Assembly: GCF_038958875.1 (NCBI RefSeq)
Contig: NZ_CP152407.1
Coordinates: 3,231,501-3,295,500, forward strand
Reading direction: 5' to 3'
Length of the DNA stretch: 64,000 nucleotides
Origin: Acidovorax sp. FHTAMBA
GTDB lineage: Bacteria; Pseudomonadota; Gammaproteobacteria; Burkholderiales; Burkholderiaceae_C
In this document: positions 37,001 through 44,461 of the stretch, piece by piece
Layout of the letters: each line of letters begins with the position of its first letter
Numbering within the stretch: position 1 is the stretch's first letter
Made by a program: the position numbers and the translations under genes
Notes under the pieces: model-generated
What the model saw: the letters and a program-made list of their open reading frames with translations, nothing else
What the model was told of the DNA's origin: nothing
Database searches by the model: none

Positions 37001-37536
37001 GGCCAGACTTCGCGCACGGCCTCTGCATCGTCTTCGAGCAGCTCAAAGTGCGCGGGCAGGCCCTGTTGCTGCAGCAGCGCCAGCGGGGCTGTGCCCAGCA
37101 GCGCGGCAAACCAGCTGTGGAAAGTGCGGATTTGCACCGGGCGGCCCGCTTCGAGCAGCTGGCGGTATAGATTTTGTAGCGCCTCGCGCTTTTCCAGCGC
37201 GCCTTGGGGGCTGATTCCGCGTGCAATCAGCTCGGCCGTAAGCTCTTCCAGCGGCTTGTGGCTGAACTGCTCCAACCATTCTTGCAGGCGCTGGCGCATT
37301 TCGCCCGCCGCCTTTTTGGTGAAGGTGATGGCCAGGATCTCGTGCGGCGCGCAGCCATCGAGCAGCGCCCGCAGCATGCGCGAGACCAGCATCCAGGTCT
37401 TGCCCGCACCCGCGCAGGCCTCCACCGCCACGCTGCGTGCGGGGTCGCAGGCAATGGCATAGAAGGCCTCGCGCGAGACGGGGCGGCCGTTGTGTTCGTA
37501 GGCGGCCTGGGTGGGTTGTGAAATGCTGACGGTCAT
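34057..37536 (-). CDS. addA: UvrD-like helicase/nuclease, AddA-type
   Basis: 1159 aa. Probable helicase-nuclease subunit of a double-strand-break resection complex. SF1A motifs: Walker A EACAGAGKTWM near residue 41, DEFQDTNPLQW, GDPKQSIYRFRRA, TVHGAKGLEADC and LYVAMTRAKHCLA. A C-terminal nuclease block contains VLDYKSAAQPQRQQALVAQLQRYQ. Around residues 675-695 the sequence LLKSELLALDLKALGPVLTQ is encoded by palindromic repeat copy 7. It overlaps the upstream addB-like gene by 4 nt. A RecB-like relative is the alternative name. Confidence 0.85.
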   Translation of the reverse strand: MTVSISQPTQAAYEHNGRPVSREAFYAIACDPARSVAVEACAGAGKTWMLVSRMLRALLDGCAPHEILAITFTKKAAGEMRQRLQEWLEQFSHKPLEELTAELIARGISPQGALEKREALQNLYRQLLEAGRPVQIRTFHSWFAALLGTAPLALLQQQGLPAHFELLEDDAEAVREVWPPFLQTVAESASLRADYEAVVARHGRSQTHKALAAALAKRVEFDLADEAGVVDASVPPFQQAYPDLAALAEPAEALQTEAALQRWRSRASALGAEANKTPQKAADAIIDALACADLNQRLDMLRKAMFVAKEDRLSKNLEKFPAAQEAEPELQRLLVARRQHEAWQHQQRMARLARCLIAQFVAVKQQHGWVDMNDVERTALVMLADPVLSGWVQERLDARIRHLLVDEFQDTNPLQWQALHAWLSGYAGSGGGSAAPSVFIVGDPKQSIYRFRRAEPQVFIAAQAFVRDGLRGDLLSCDHTRRNAQGVIAAVNAVMGQAQAQQETSGFRDHTTESKHAGQLLRLPAITDADDDSQGAGRDPLAWRDSLTEPRHEAEETQRMRECTQAAAWVAAQIASGTPPKEVLVLARKRDRLASMQDALRALHLPCVQPEKADLFDAPEVQDMVALLDVLVSPTHDLSLARALKSPLFSLGDDALVALAVLRRQPEHAGCSWFELLLKSELLALDLKALGPVLTQYQGWVSGLPPHDALHAIYEHGDVLARFAAAAPVTQRQAVQANLRALLAASLQHDGGRYLTPYAFVRAMKKGGVRAPGRADAQAVRLLTVHGAKGLEADCVLLLDTDTRPQKAETMGVLVDWPGEQTVPSAFVFLASESNPPPSAEAALAAEQQARSREELNMLYVAMTRAKHCLALSSVQPGNSAPGSWWNRLAPLVTEVDAGAAPAPSAGAGATPDTFTIAALHPLPEALQSARTKPGAAAADPTSATPVAMPGDAESTPLSRQGDAMHQLLEQAGVAGAPLADLRAHGWPAARIARLVSDHDIAPAAAELAARMAQGILAGEGAWAWDPEQVQTAINEAPLHYQGQSLRIDRLVLRRALSADDAMAGWWVLDYKSAAQPQRQQALVAQLQRYQEAVQALMPGEAVHAAFLTGDGRLVRAGGGPTLAAVGHTLAPAAPDALAKPERPRPAPGPSDSAQGSLF
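35450..35515. repeat. Palindromic repeat, copy 7, inside the addA-like gene
   Basis: GCGCTT, TCAAATC, AAGCGC at 35469-35487, then AGCAGCTCACTTTTTAATAGCA. The element is read in frame on the minus strand without a stop. Confidence 0.85.
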
Positions 37537-40190
37537 GGCGTCTCTTGCACGGGCAACGCCTGTTCAGCGTCCGCCCAGTAGTCTTTGCGGCACAGGCCGC
37601 GCACGGCGCAGAACTCGCACACCGAGCCCTCGCCCAGCGCGGGCAGCGGCGCACCGGCGGCGATGCGGGCGATGTCGTGCTGGATGCCTTCGATGAGCAC
37701 ATCGCGCAGGTGCACCACTTCGTCCTGTTCGTGCATTTGCGTCTCGCCGCGCTCGCCCACGTTGACGTAGGCAGCGCGCAGGGTGTCGTGGCTCAGCAGG
37801 GCGGCGTAGAAGGCCAGTTGCGTGTCCTCCGCTCCGCTCTTGATGCGCTGGCGGGTCACGCTGTCGCTTTCGGTTTTGTAGTCGATCACCAGCACCGTGG
37901 GCTCGCCGGTGGACGAGACGCCGTCAATGCGGTCGATGGTGCCGACCAGTTCCAGATCGCCCAGCGGCTGGCGGGCTTTGACCTCGGCCTGGCGGAACAT
38001 CGCGCCCTGCTGCTCATGCCCTGCCAGCCATTGCAGGTAGCCGTCGCGCAGTTGCGCCCAGCCTGCGGCAAAGGGCAGAAAGTCTCCGTCTTGCAGCCGT
38101 TGCTCGCGGGTGACAGCCTCGGCGGCGGCGTCCATGCGGTTGCGGCGCTCATCCAGGTGGTCGGTGGGCTCAGCCAGCAACGCCTCGTGAAAGTGTTGCA
38201 GCACGGCGTGCAGCCAGTTGCCAAAGTCGCGCTTGTCCACTTCGGCATCCAGTTCGTCGGCCTCGCGCAGACCCAGCTGGCGCTGGGCAAAGAAGCGGTA
38301 CGGACAATGGCGCAGGTCGGAATACGCGGTGGACGACAGGTGCGCCACCGGCAGTGCCTGGCCCACGGGCTGGGGACGCAGCGTTGGGGTGGCGGCCACG
38401 GCACGGGCCGCACGGTCGTCCGTGCCGGGTGTAGCGGCGCCATCCAGTTGCAGGGCCAGCACCAGGGCGCTGGCCAGCAGGGGCTCGCCGCCCTCATCGC
38501 CGGTGCGCCACAGCACGTCCACCACGGGTGTGCGCAGGGCGTGGGCCCAGGCGGCTCGCTGGGCGGCCTCCAGCGACTGGCGTGTGGGCAGGCCCCAGGC
38601 CTCGCGCTGGGACTGCGACCAGTCGCCCGCAGGCTCCGGTGCGGCTTGCAAACGCTTTTCATCGCAGCCCGGCAGCACGGCGGCGGCAAAGGGACGGGCC
38701 AGCAGTTGCGGCAGGGGCACCACCACCACGGGAGCATCGGCGGCCTGCGCGGCCACGTAGCGCCCGGCTTCGAGCACGTCCTTGGCCCAGCGGGTGAATT
38801 CGGCCAGCGTCATGCGCCGGCCCGCGCTGTCGCCCCAGGCGTCCAACTCGGCCTGCTGGCCGTCTTGCAGGCGCAAGGCGGCCAGCACGCGCATGCCAGC
38901 GGGGTCGGCCTGCAGGCCTTGCCACTGGCCGGCCTGCTCCAACACGACACGCAGGGCGGGCAGCCACTGCGCCAGGGGGCGCGCAGTGCGCAGGGTGTCG
39001 CGCCAGGCCTCCACGGTGGCCACGGTGCGGGCCAGGTGGGGCTGCGCACTCAGATCCCGCGCGGCGGCGGCGCTCCAGTGCTGCACCACGCCCTTGCGCA
39101 GCCATTGCTCGAGGCGATTCACATCGCCCGGCATCAGCGCAGGGGTGTGTTTGACCCAGTCCAGCACCGCGTTGGATGAGGCGTTCCACGCCGCAGCCTG
39201 CAGCGCGGCCATGACCCGCGAAGCGGCGCGTGTGGTCGAGAGTATCCAGCCACTTTCATCGCGCACCAGCACGCCGCTGCTGTCCAGGTGAGCGAGCACG
39301 CGGCGGATCAGTGCGCGGTCGGTGGCGGCCAGCGCGACGGGCACCCGGCCATCTCGCACGTGGGCCAGCACGCAGGCAGCGGCGCGGTGGGCTTCGTCTT
39401 CGGCATCGGTGGCGGCATGCAGAGAGCGTTTTGGCGGCGCGGGAGCTTCATCGACCAATGCTGGCAGCGCAACACAAGCCCCCTGCTCGCACCAATGGGC
39501 CAGCAGGGCCTGGGGCAGCGCGTCGGACTGAAAACCTTCGAGCACCACCAGCGCATCCACCGCCGCGCGCACACCGGGCTCGAACAGCACATCGGTGGCG
39601 TGGCGTGAGGCCAGCACCCATTCCAGCGCCAGGCGCGCCACCAGGGCCTCGTAATGCAGACTGCTGCCTTCATCGGCGGTGGCCAGCAGTTTACGGGCCT
39701 CGTCGCCCCAGGCCGCGCGCTGCGCCGGGGGCACAGCGGCCACGGCGGGGGCCAGTTGGGCGGCGGCTTCTTGCAGGGGCGTGGCCAGCATCTCGCGCTG
39801 GGCGCCCTGCCCCACACGATCGAGCAAGGCGCGCGCCGTGAGGGTGTCGCGCGCCACGTCGCCCGCAAAGTCGTCGGCCGAAGGCTCAAACACCTGCAAC
39901 TGGCGAGCCCAGTTGCGGGTGGTTTCAAAGCGCGGCGCAAAGCCTTGCGGAAACTGCAGCGCCCAGTGGCGCTGGGCCCAGGGCATGAGCTGGGCGTAGG
40001 GCACCAACACCACTGTGCGCGCCAAATGGGCGCCATGGGCCTGGGCATGTGCGGCCACCTGGGCCAGAGCACGTTGCCACAAGGCGGTGCTGGCGACAGC
40101 AAACCCACTGGTTTGATCGCTTTTCGCTATGACTGTCATAGCGTCGCAAGGCCCGGCCACACCGGTGAACGTGGGATTGGTTTCTGTCAC
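37533..40190 (-). CDS. addB: PD-(D/E)XK nuclease, AddB-type
   Basis: 885 aa partner of the AddA-like protein. An inactive helicase-like N-terminal region precedes a C-terminal nuclease with GTIDRIDG and VLVIDYKTES. Iron-sulfur-type cysteines are present: one in LRHCPYRFF and three in VCEFCAVRGLC. The GTG at 40190 is the longest start; an ATG at 40139 also fits and would fall within a 19-bp palindrome. It is translationally coupled to addA and divergent from trxA. Confidence 0.82.
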   Translation of the reverse strand: MTETNPTFTGVAGPCDAMTVIAKSDQTSGFAVASTALWQRALAQVAAHAQAHGAHLARTVVLVPYAQLMPWAQRHWALQFPQGFAPRFETTRNWARQLQVFEPSADDFAGDVARDTLTARALLDRVGQGAQREMLATPLQEAAAQLAPAVAAVPPAQRAAWGDEARKLLATADEGSSLHYEALVARLALEWVLASRHATDVLFEPGVRAAVDALVVLEGFQSDALPQALLAHWCEQGACVALPALVDEAPAPPKRSLHAATDAEDEAHRAAACVLAHVRDGRVPVALAATDRALIRRVLAHLDSSGVLVRDESGWILSTTRAASRVMAALQAAAWNASSNAVLDWVKHTPALMPGDVNRLEQWLRKGVVQHWSAAAARDLSAQPHLARTVATVEAWRDTLRTARPLAQWLPALRVVLEQAGQWQGLQADPAGMRVLAALRLQDGQQAELDAWGDSAGRRMTLAEFTRWAKDVLEAGRYVAAQAADAPVVVVPLPQLLARPFAAAVLPGCDEKRLQAAPEPAGDWSQSQREAWGLPTRQSLEAAQRAAWAHALRTPVVDVLWRTGDEGGEPLLASALVLALQLDGAATPGTDDRAARAVAATPTLRPQPVGQALPVAHLSSTAYSDLRHCPYRFFAQRQLGLREADELDAEVDKRDFGNWLHAVLQHFHEALLAEPTDHLDERRNRMDAAAEAVTREQRLQDGDFLPFAAGWAQLRDGYLQWLAGHEQQGAMFRQAEVKARQPLGDLELVGTIDRIDGVSSTGEPTVLVIDYKTESDSVTRQRIKSGAEDTQLAFYAALLSHDTLRAAYVNVGERGETQMHEQDEVVHLRDVLIEGIQHDIARIAAGAPLPALGEGSVCEFCAVRGLCRKDYWADAEQALPVQETP
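40125..40143. promoter_or_regulatory. 19-bp perfect palindrome near the addB/trxA divergent promoters
   Basis: CGCTATGAC and GTCATAGCG flank a single T. It lies 106 bp before the trxA ATG and at the 5' end of addB. It could be an operator; it could also be a derivative of the palindromic repeat, whose CGCTT and CTAT parts it resembles. Confidence 0.4.
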
Positions 40191-40248
40191 AATGCCCAGA
40201 CTTTAAACGTACACCGGTCACAACCCGCTCAAAATCAAGGAATCCGCC

Positions 40249-40581
40249 ATGGCCAGCGAACTCATCAAACATGTCTCTGACGCCAGCTTTGAAGCCGACG
40301 TGCTGCAACCCGGCTCCGCCGTGCTGGTGGACTACTGGGCCGAATGGTGCGGCCCCTGCAAAATGATTGCCCCCATCCTGGACGAAGTGGCTGGCACCTA
40401 CCAGGGCAAGCTGCAGATCGCCAAGATGAATGTGGACGAAAACCGCGAGATCCCCGCCAAGTTCGGCATTCGCGGCATTCCCACACTGATGCTGTTCAAG
40501 GACGGCCAGCTGGCCGCCACCAAGGTCGGCGCCATGAGCAAGGCGCAACTGACCGCCTTCATTGATCAACAACTCGCCTGA
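40249..40581 (+). CDS. trxA: Thioredoxin 1
   Basis: 110 aa general cytoplasmic disulfide reductant. Active site WCGPC (Cys34, Cys37), buried Asp in VDYWAEW, cis-Pro in GIPTLMLF. AAGGA precedes the ATG. Followed by a strong terminator and rho, a conserved neighbourhood in proteobacteria. Confidence 0.97.
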   Translation: MASELIKHVSDASFEADVLQPGSAVLVDYWAEWCGPCKMIAPILDEVAGTYQGKLQIAKMNVDENREIPAKFGIRGIPTLMLFKDGQLAATKVGAMSKAQLTAFIDQQLA

Positions 40582-40590
40582 TCCGCACCC

Positions 40591-40631
40591 ACAACCCCGC
40601 GCCTGCCCCCATGCACGCGGGGTTGTCTGTT
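40591..40631 (+). terminator. Rho-independent terminator of trxA
   Basis: A perfect 11-bp stem, ACAACCCCGCG and CGCGGGGTTGT, with a 14-nt loop is followed by CTGTTTTC. It separates trxA from rho. Confidence 0.8.
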
Positions 40632-40843
40632 TTCACGACACCTATTGCAGCGCCAGACACAGACCGAATTCGGATCCCGTGAATCTCCCGCTTTTTTTCC
40701 TGTCATAATTCCTTCAGATCACCGGCCTGCACGCATTGGCAGCCGGACCGAGATCCCCGGCGCGCCGGATCTGCAAACAGCAGTCCATCCGGCACCAGCC
40801 CTCCTCCCCCAGATTCATACCCGCTCCGCCAAGGAGTCATTCC

Positions 40844-42106
40844 ATGCACTTAAACGAACTCAAGGCACTGCACGTGTCTGAAGTCCTGAAGCAGGCCGAA
40901 GAACTCGAAATCGAGAACACCGGCCGGATGCGCAAGCAGGAGCTGATGTTTGCCATCATCAAGAAGCGCGCCAAGGCGGGCGAGCAGGTATTTGCCGATG
41001 GGGTTCTGGAAATCCTGCCCGACGGATTCGGCTTTCTGCGCAGCCCCGACACCAGCTTCACGGCCAGCACGGACGACATCTACATCTCGCCCAGCCAGGT
41101 GCGCCGGTTCAATCTGCACACGGGTGACATGATTGAAGGCGAAGTGCGCACGCCCAAGGATGGCGAGCGCTACTTTGCCCTCACCAAGCTCGACAAGGTC
41201 AACGACGGCCCGCCCGAGCAGAACAAGCACAAGGTGATGTTCGAAAACCTCACGCCGCTGTTCCCCAAGGAGCACATGCGGCTGGAGCGCGACATCAAGA
41301 GCGAAGAGAACATCACCGGCCGCATCATCGACATCATCGCGCCCATCGGCCGCGGCCAGCGCGCGCTGATCGTCGCACCGCCCAAGAGCGGCAAGACGGT
41401 GATGATGCAGCACATCGCCCACGCCATCACGGCCAACAATCCTGACGTGCACCTGATGGTGCTGCTGGTGGACGAACGCCCTGAAGAAGTGACCGAAATG
41501 CAGCGCACCGTCAAGGGCGAAATCATTGCCTCGACCTTCGACGAGCCCGCCGCCCGCCACGTGCACGTGGCCGAGATGGTGATCGAGCGTGCCAAGCGCT
41601 TGGTCGAACTGAAAAAGGATGTGGTGATCCTGCTGGACTCCATCACCCGCCTGGCCCGCGCCTACAACAACGTCGTGCCCTCCAGCGGCAAGGTGCTGTC
41701 GGGCGGTGTGGACGCCGCCGCACTGCAGCGCCCCAAGCGGTTCTTTGGCGCCGCACGCAAGGTCGAGGAAGGCGGCTCGCTCACCATCATCGCCACGGCA
41801 CTGGTCGATACCGGCAGTCGCATGGACGAAGTGATCTTTGAAGAATTCAAGGGCACGGGCAACTGCGAAATCCACCTGAACCGCCGCCTGTATGAAAAGC
41901 GCGTGTTCCCCGCCATCGAACTCAACAAGAGCGGCACGCGCCGCGAGGAACTGCTGCTGGCGCCCGAGATCCTGCAAAAGACCCGCATCCTGCGCCAGTT
42001 CATGTACAACATGGACGAAATCGAATCGATGGAGCTCATGATCAAGAACATGAAGGCCACCAAGACCAATGTGGACTTCTTCGACATGATGCGACGCGGA
42101 GGGTGA
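40844..42106 (+). CDS. rho: Transcription termination factor Rho
   Basis: 420 aa hexameric RNA helicase. OB-fold RNA-binding domain (about 50-125, with DGFGFLRSPD), P-loop APPKSGKT, Walker B VVILLDSITR, Q-loop and R-loop segments (SSGKVLSGGVD, SGTRREELLL). AAGGAG at 40831-40836 fixes the ATG; the frame is open upstream but unlike the family. About 215 nt of non-coding leader follow the trxA terminator, long enough for the Rho-dependent autogenous attenuation known in E. coli. Confidence 0.97.
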   Translation: MHLNELKALHVSEVLKQAEELEIENTGRMRKQELMFAIIKKRAKAGEQVFADGVLEILPDGFGFLRSPDTSFTASTDDIYISPSQVRRFNLHTGDMIEGEVRTPKDGERYFALTKLDKVNDGPPEQNKHKVMFENLTPLFPKEHMRLERDIKSEENITGRIIDIIAPIGRGQRALIVAPPKSGKTVMMQHIAHAITANNPDVHLMVLLVDERPEEVTEMQRTVKGEIIASTFDEPAARHVHVAEMVIERAKRLVELKKDVVILLDSITRLARAYNNVVPSSGKVLSGGVDAAALQRPKRFFGAARKVEEGGSLTIIATALVDTGSRMDEVIFEEFKGTGNCEIHLNRRLYEKRVFPAIELNKSGTRREELLLAPEILQKTRILRQFMYNMDEIESMELMIKNMKATKTNVDFFDMMRRGG

Positions 42107-42226
42107 CAACCCCCTGAGGCGCTTTCGCGCCTTCCCCCTTCTCTCGAATTGCTACGCAGTTCGGGAAGGGGGATACCGCCAGCGCGGCGGGGCGGACCTT
42201 GCGCGGCGGTTCTGGCCAAGGCATTG
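42107..42226. repeat. C-rich hairpin repeat, copy 4
   Basis: Begins CCCCCTGAGGCGCTTTCGCG, then CCTTCCCCCTTCTC paired with GGGAAGGGGG, then GC-rich arms. It follows the rho stop directly and could form the 3' end of the rho mRNA. The remaining 150 nt before rpmE2 hold its leader and promoter; no gene is seen. Confidence 0.72.
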
Positions 42227-42378
42227 CCAGTTTCAGCCGTTGCGGGCCGTCGCGAAAATGCCATCAAACCGCCTGTGCAATAATAGAGGGCTTTTTCTGC
42301 GGAAAGTACGTTGGATGTTCCACGGCGCAAAGGTTGCTCCGGGTTCAGCGCGGCTCCCGCACTTGACAAGGATTGATC

Positions 42379-42633
42379 ATGAAAGAAGGCATTCACCCCA
42401 ACTACCGCGAAGTCCTGTTCTCGGACCTGTCCAACGGCTTCAAGTTCGTGACCCGCTCGTGCGTGAACACGAAGGAAATGGAAACCTTCGAAGGCAAGGA
42501 ATACCCGCTGTTCAAGCTGGACACCTCCTCTGAATCGCACCCCTTCTACACCGGCACGCAAAAGTCGGTGGACAACATGGGTGGCCGCGTCGAGCGCTTC
42601 CGCAACCGTTTCGGCAAGACCGCCGCGAAGTAA
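42379..42633 (+). CDS. rpmE2: 50S ribosomal protein L31, type B
   Basis: 84 aa. MKEGIHPNYREVLFSDLSNGFKFVTRS is the type B (zinc-independent) L31; the CxxC zinc ligands of type A are absent, with only one Cys in the chain. Type B L31 replaces the zinc form under zinc limitation in some bacteria; here it may be the only copy. AAGGAT lies upstream of the ATG. Confidence 0.95.
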   Translation: MKEGIHPNYREVLFSDLSNGFKFVTRSCVNTKEMETFEGKEYPLFKLDTSSESHPFYTGTQKSVDNMGGRVERFRNRFGKTAAK

Positions 42634-42655
42634 TTCGCGCTTGCGTTCCCGCCAT

Positions 42656-42688
42656 AAAGGCAGCCCGGGCAACCGGGCTGCCTTTTTG
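42656..42688 (+). terminator. Rho-independent terminator of rpmE2
   Basis: Stem AAAGGCAGCCCGG and CCGGGCTGCCTTT, 13 bp, with GCAA tetraloop, followed by a T-rich tail (TTTTTGTTTGG region). Confidence 0.92.
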
Positions 42689-42739
42689 TTTGGTTTTGCC
42701 CTTATTCTCGGTGGCTTCGCTTGTGCCACCGCCTGACGC

Positions 42740-44440
42740 GTGAATCTACCCACTCCCGCCATCGTTACCCAGAACGCTGTCAGCCCCCTGCCGCGCTGGG
42801 CGTTGATTCTGCTGTGCATTGCCTACGTCGTTCCCGGCTTTGTGGGGCGTGACCCCTGGAAGAGTGCGGATGTCACGGCGTTCGGATACATGCTGGAGCT
42901 GGCCCAGGGCCGCACTCCCTGGCTGAACCCGCTGCTCGGCGGCATGCCCCCCGACACCGAAGGGCTTTTGCCGTACTGGCTGGGCGCTTGGGCAATCAAG
43001 CTGGCGCCCACGTGGGTTACCGCCGACATGGCCGTTCGCCTGCCGTTTGCGTTCCTGCTGGTCATCACCCTTGCGGCCACCTGGTATGGCGTTTACTACC
43101 TCGCTCGCAGCCCTGGCGCCCAGCCTGTGGCTTTCGCGTTCGGGGGTGAAGCCACTCCCGCCGACTATGCCCGCGCTATTGCTGACGGAGGCTTGCTGGC
43201 GCTGATTGCCTGCCTGGGCCTCGCGCAGCTATCGCATGAAACCACGGGTTATGTGGTGCAGCTGAGCTGCACAGCAATGGTGTTCTTCTCTGTGGCGGCC
43301 ATGCCCCACCGCACCGTTGCGCCCGCCCTCGCGCTGGTCACGGGGATAGTCGGTCTGACATTGGCGGGGGGGCCGGCGCTGGCGGCGCTGCTGGGCTTGG
43401 GCAGTATGGCGGTGGTGGTGTGGGCGCCCGGCAGTGACACCGACCATCGCTGGCGCTGGGCACTGGCCGTGGCTTCGGTGACCTTTGTGGCCGCCCTGAT
43501 CGCATGGGGGCTGGATCTTTGGGGGTGGCGAATTGTCGATTCCGGCTCCGGCGGCAAGGAATGGCAGAGCCTGGCGCGGCTTCTGCTGTGGTTTGGATGG
43601 CCGGCCTGGCCCCTGGCGCTGTGGACGCTCTGGCGCTGGCGCAAGCAGATCATCAGCGCCCAGGGGCACCGTCACCTGCTGCTCCCGCTGTGGTTCTCGG
43701 CGGTGTCCATCGCAGCCACCCTCACCACGCGCCCGGCAGACAGGGCCTTGCTGCTGGGCTTACCGGCGTTGGCGGCACTGGCAGCGTTTGCGCTGCCCAC
43801 CCTGAAGCGCAGCGTGGGGGCGCTGATCGACTGGTTCACGCTGCTGTTCTTCACCATTTCTGCGCTGGCGATCTGGGTGATCTGGATTGCCATGCAGACC
43901 GGCGTGCCCGCCAAGCCTGCGGCCAATGTGGCCAAGCTGGCCCCGGGTTTTGTGCCGCAGTTTTCGGCCCTGGCCCTGGTGGTGGCCCTGGCCGCTACGG
44001 TGGGCTGGTTCACTCTGGTGTGGTGGCGCGCGTCACGCAACCGGGCGCCCATCTGGAAGAGCCTGGTGCTGCCCGCCAGCGGCGCTGCGCTGGGCTGGCT
44101 GCTGCTGATGACCCTTTGGCTCCCGCTGCTGGATTACGCCCGCAGTTACCGCGCCCAGATCAGCGGCGTGACGGCGGCGCTGGGCACATCGCCAGGGTGT
44201 GTGCAGACCGTGGGACTGAGCCGCTCGCAGGTGGCAGCGTTGCAATACCATGGCGACCTCGTCCTGCAGCGCGCGGGCCTGCAGGACGAGTGTGACTGGC
44301 TGGTGGCCGATATCGCCTCCTGGCCTGCTTCAGAGCGCATGGTGAATGCAGCGCATTGGGAGGTCCGCGCCAAGATCGCCCGACCGACCGACAAGAACGA
44401 GCATCTTCTGGTGTTCCGCCGTGTGGCATCTGCACGCTGA
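42740..44440 (+). CDS. Polytopic membrane protein, ArnT/GT39-like glycosyltransferase
   Basis: 566 aa, about eleven or twelve predicted helices. The N-terminal FVGRDPWKSADVTAFGYMLELAQGRTPWLNPLLGG resembles the first luminal loop of ArnT/PMT-type glycosyltransferases (GT-C fold), where an Asp is catalytic. A soluble C-terminal region (about 470-566) follows. A lipid-linked donor is expected; the acceptor is unknown. The start is a GTG at 42740. The MATE gene follows by 21 nt. Confidence 0.7.
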   Translation: MNLPTPAIVTQNAVSPLPRWALILLCIAYVVPGFVGRDPWKSADVTAFGYMLELAQGRTPWLNPLLGGMPPDTEGLLPYWLGAWAIKLAPTWVTADMAVRLPFAFLLVITLAATWYGVYYLARSPGAQPVAFAFGGEATPADYARAIADGGLLALIACLGLAQLSHETTGYVVQLSCTAMVFFSVAAMPHRTVAPALALVTGIVGLTLAGGPALAALLGLGSMAVVVWAPGSDTDHRWRWALAVASVTFVAALIAWGLDLWGWRIVDSGSGGKEWQSLARLLLWFGWPAWPLALWTLWRWRKQIISAQGHRHLLLPLWFSAVSIAATLTTRPADRALLLGLPALAALAAFALPTLKRSVGALIDWFTLLFFTISALAIWVIWIAMQTGVPAKPAANVAKLAPGFVPQFSALALVVALAATVGWFTLVWWRASRNRAPIWKSLVLPASGAALGWLLLMTLWLPLLDYARSYRAQISGVTAALGTSPGCVQTVGLSRSQVAALQYHGDLVLQRAGLQDECDWLVADIASWPASERMVNAAHWEVRAKIARPTDKNEHLLVFRRVASAR

Positions 44441-44461
44441 TGCCCGCATGACATCGGCGTA

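Noticed and set aside
37155..37205. Possible tenth copy of the palindromic repeat in the addA-like gene
   Set aside because: Has TATAGATTTTGTAGCGC and CGCGCTTTTC, but the paired arms and tail are not convincing.
35533..39179. Two long open frames (545 and 544 aa) opposite the addA/addB-like genes
   Set aside because: Both are Gly/Leu/Gln/His-rich shadows; motifs of the helicase and nuclease lie on the minus strand.
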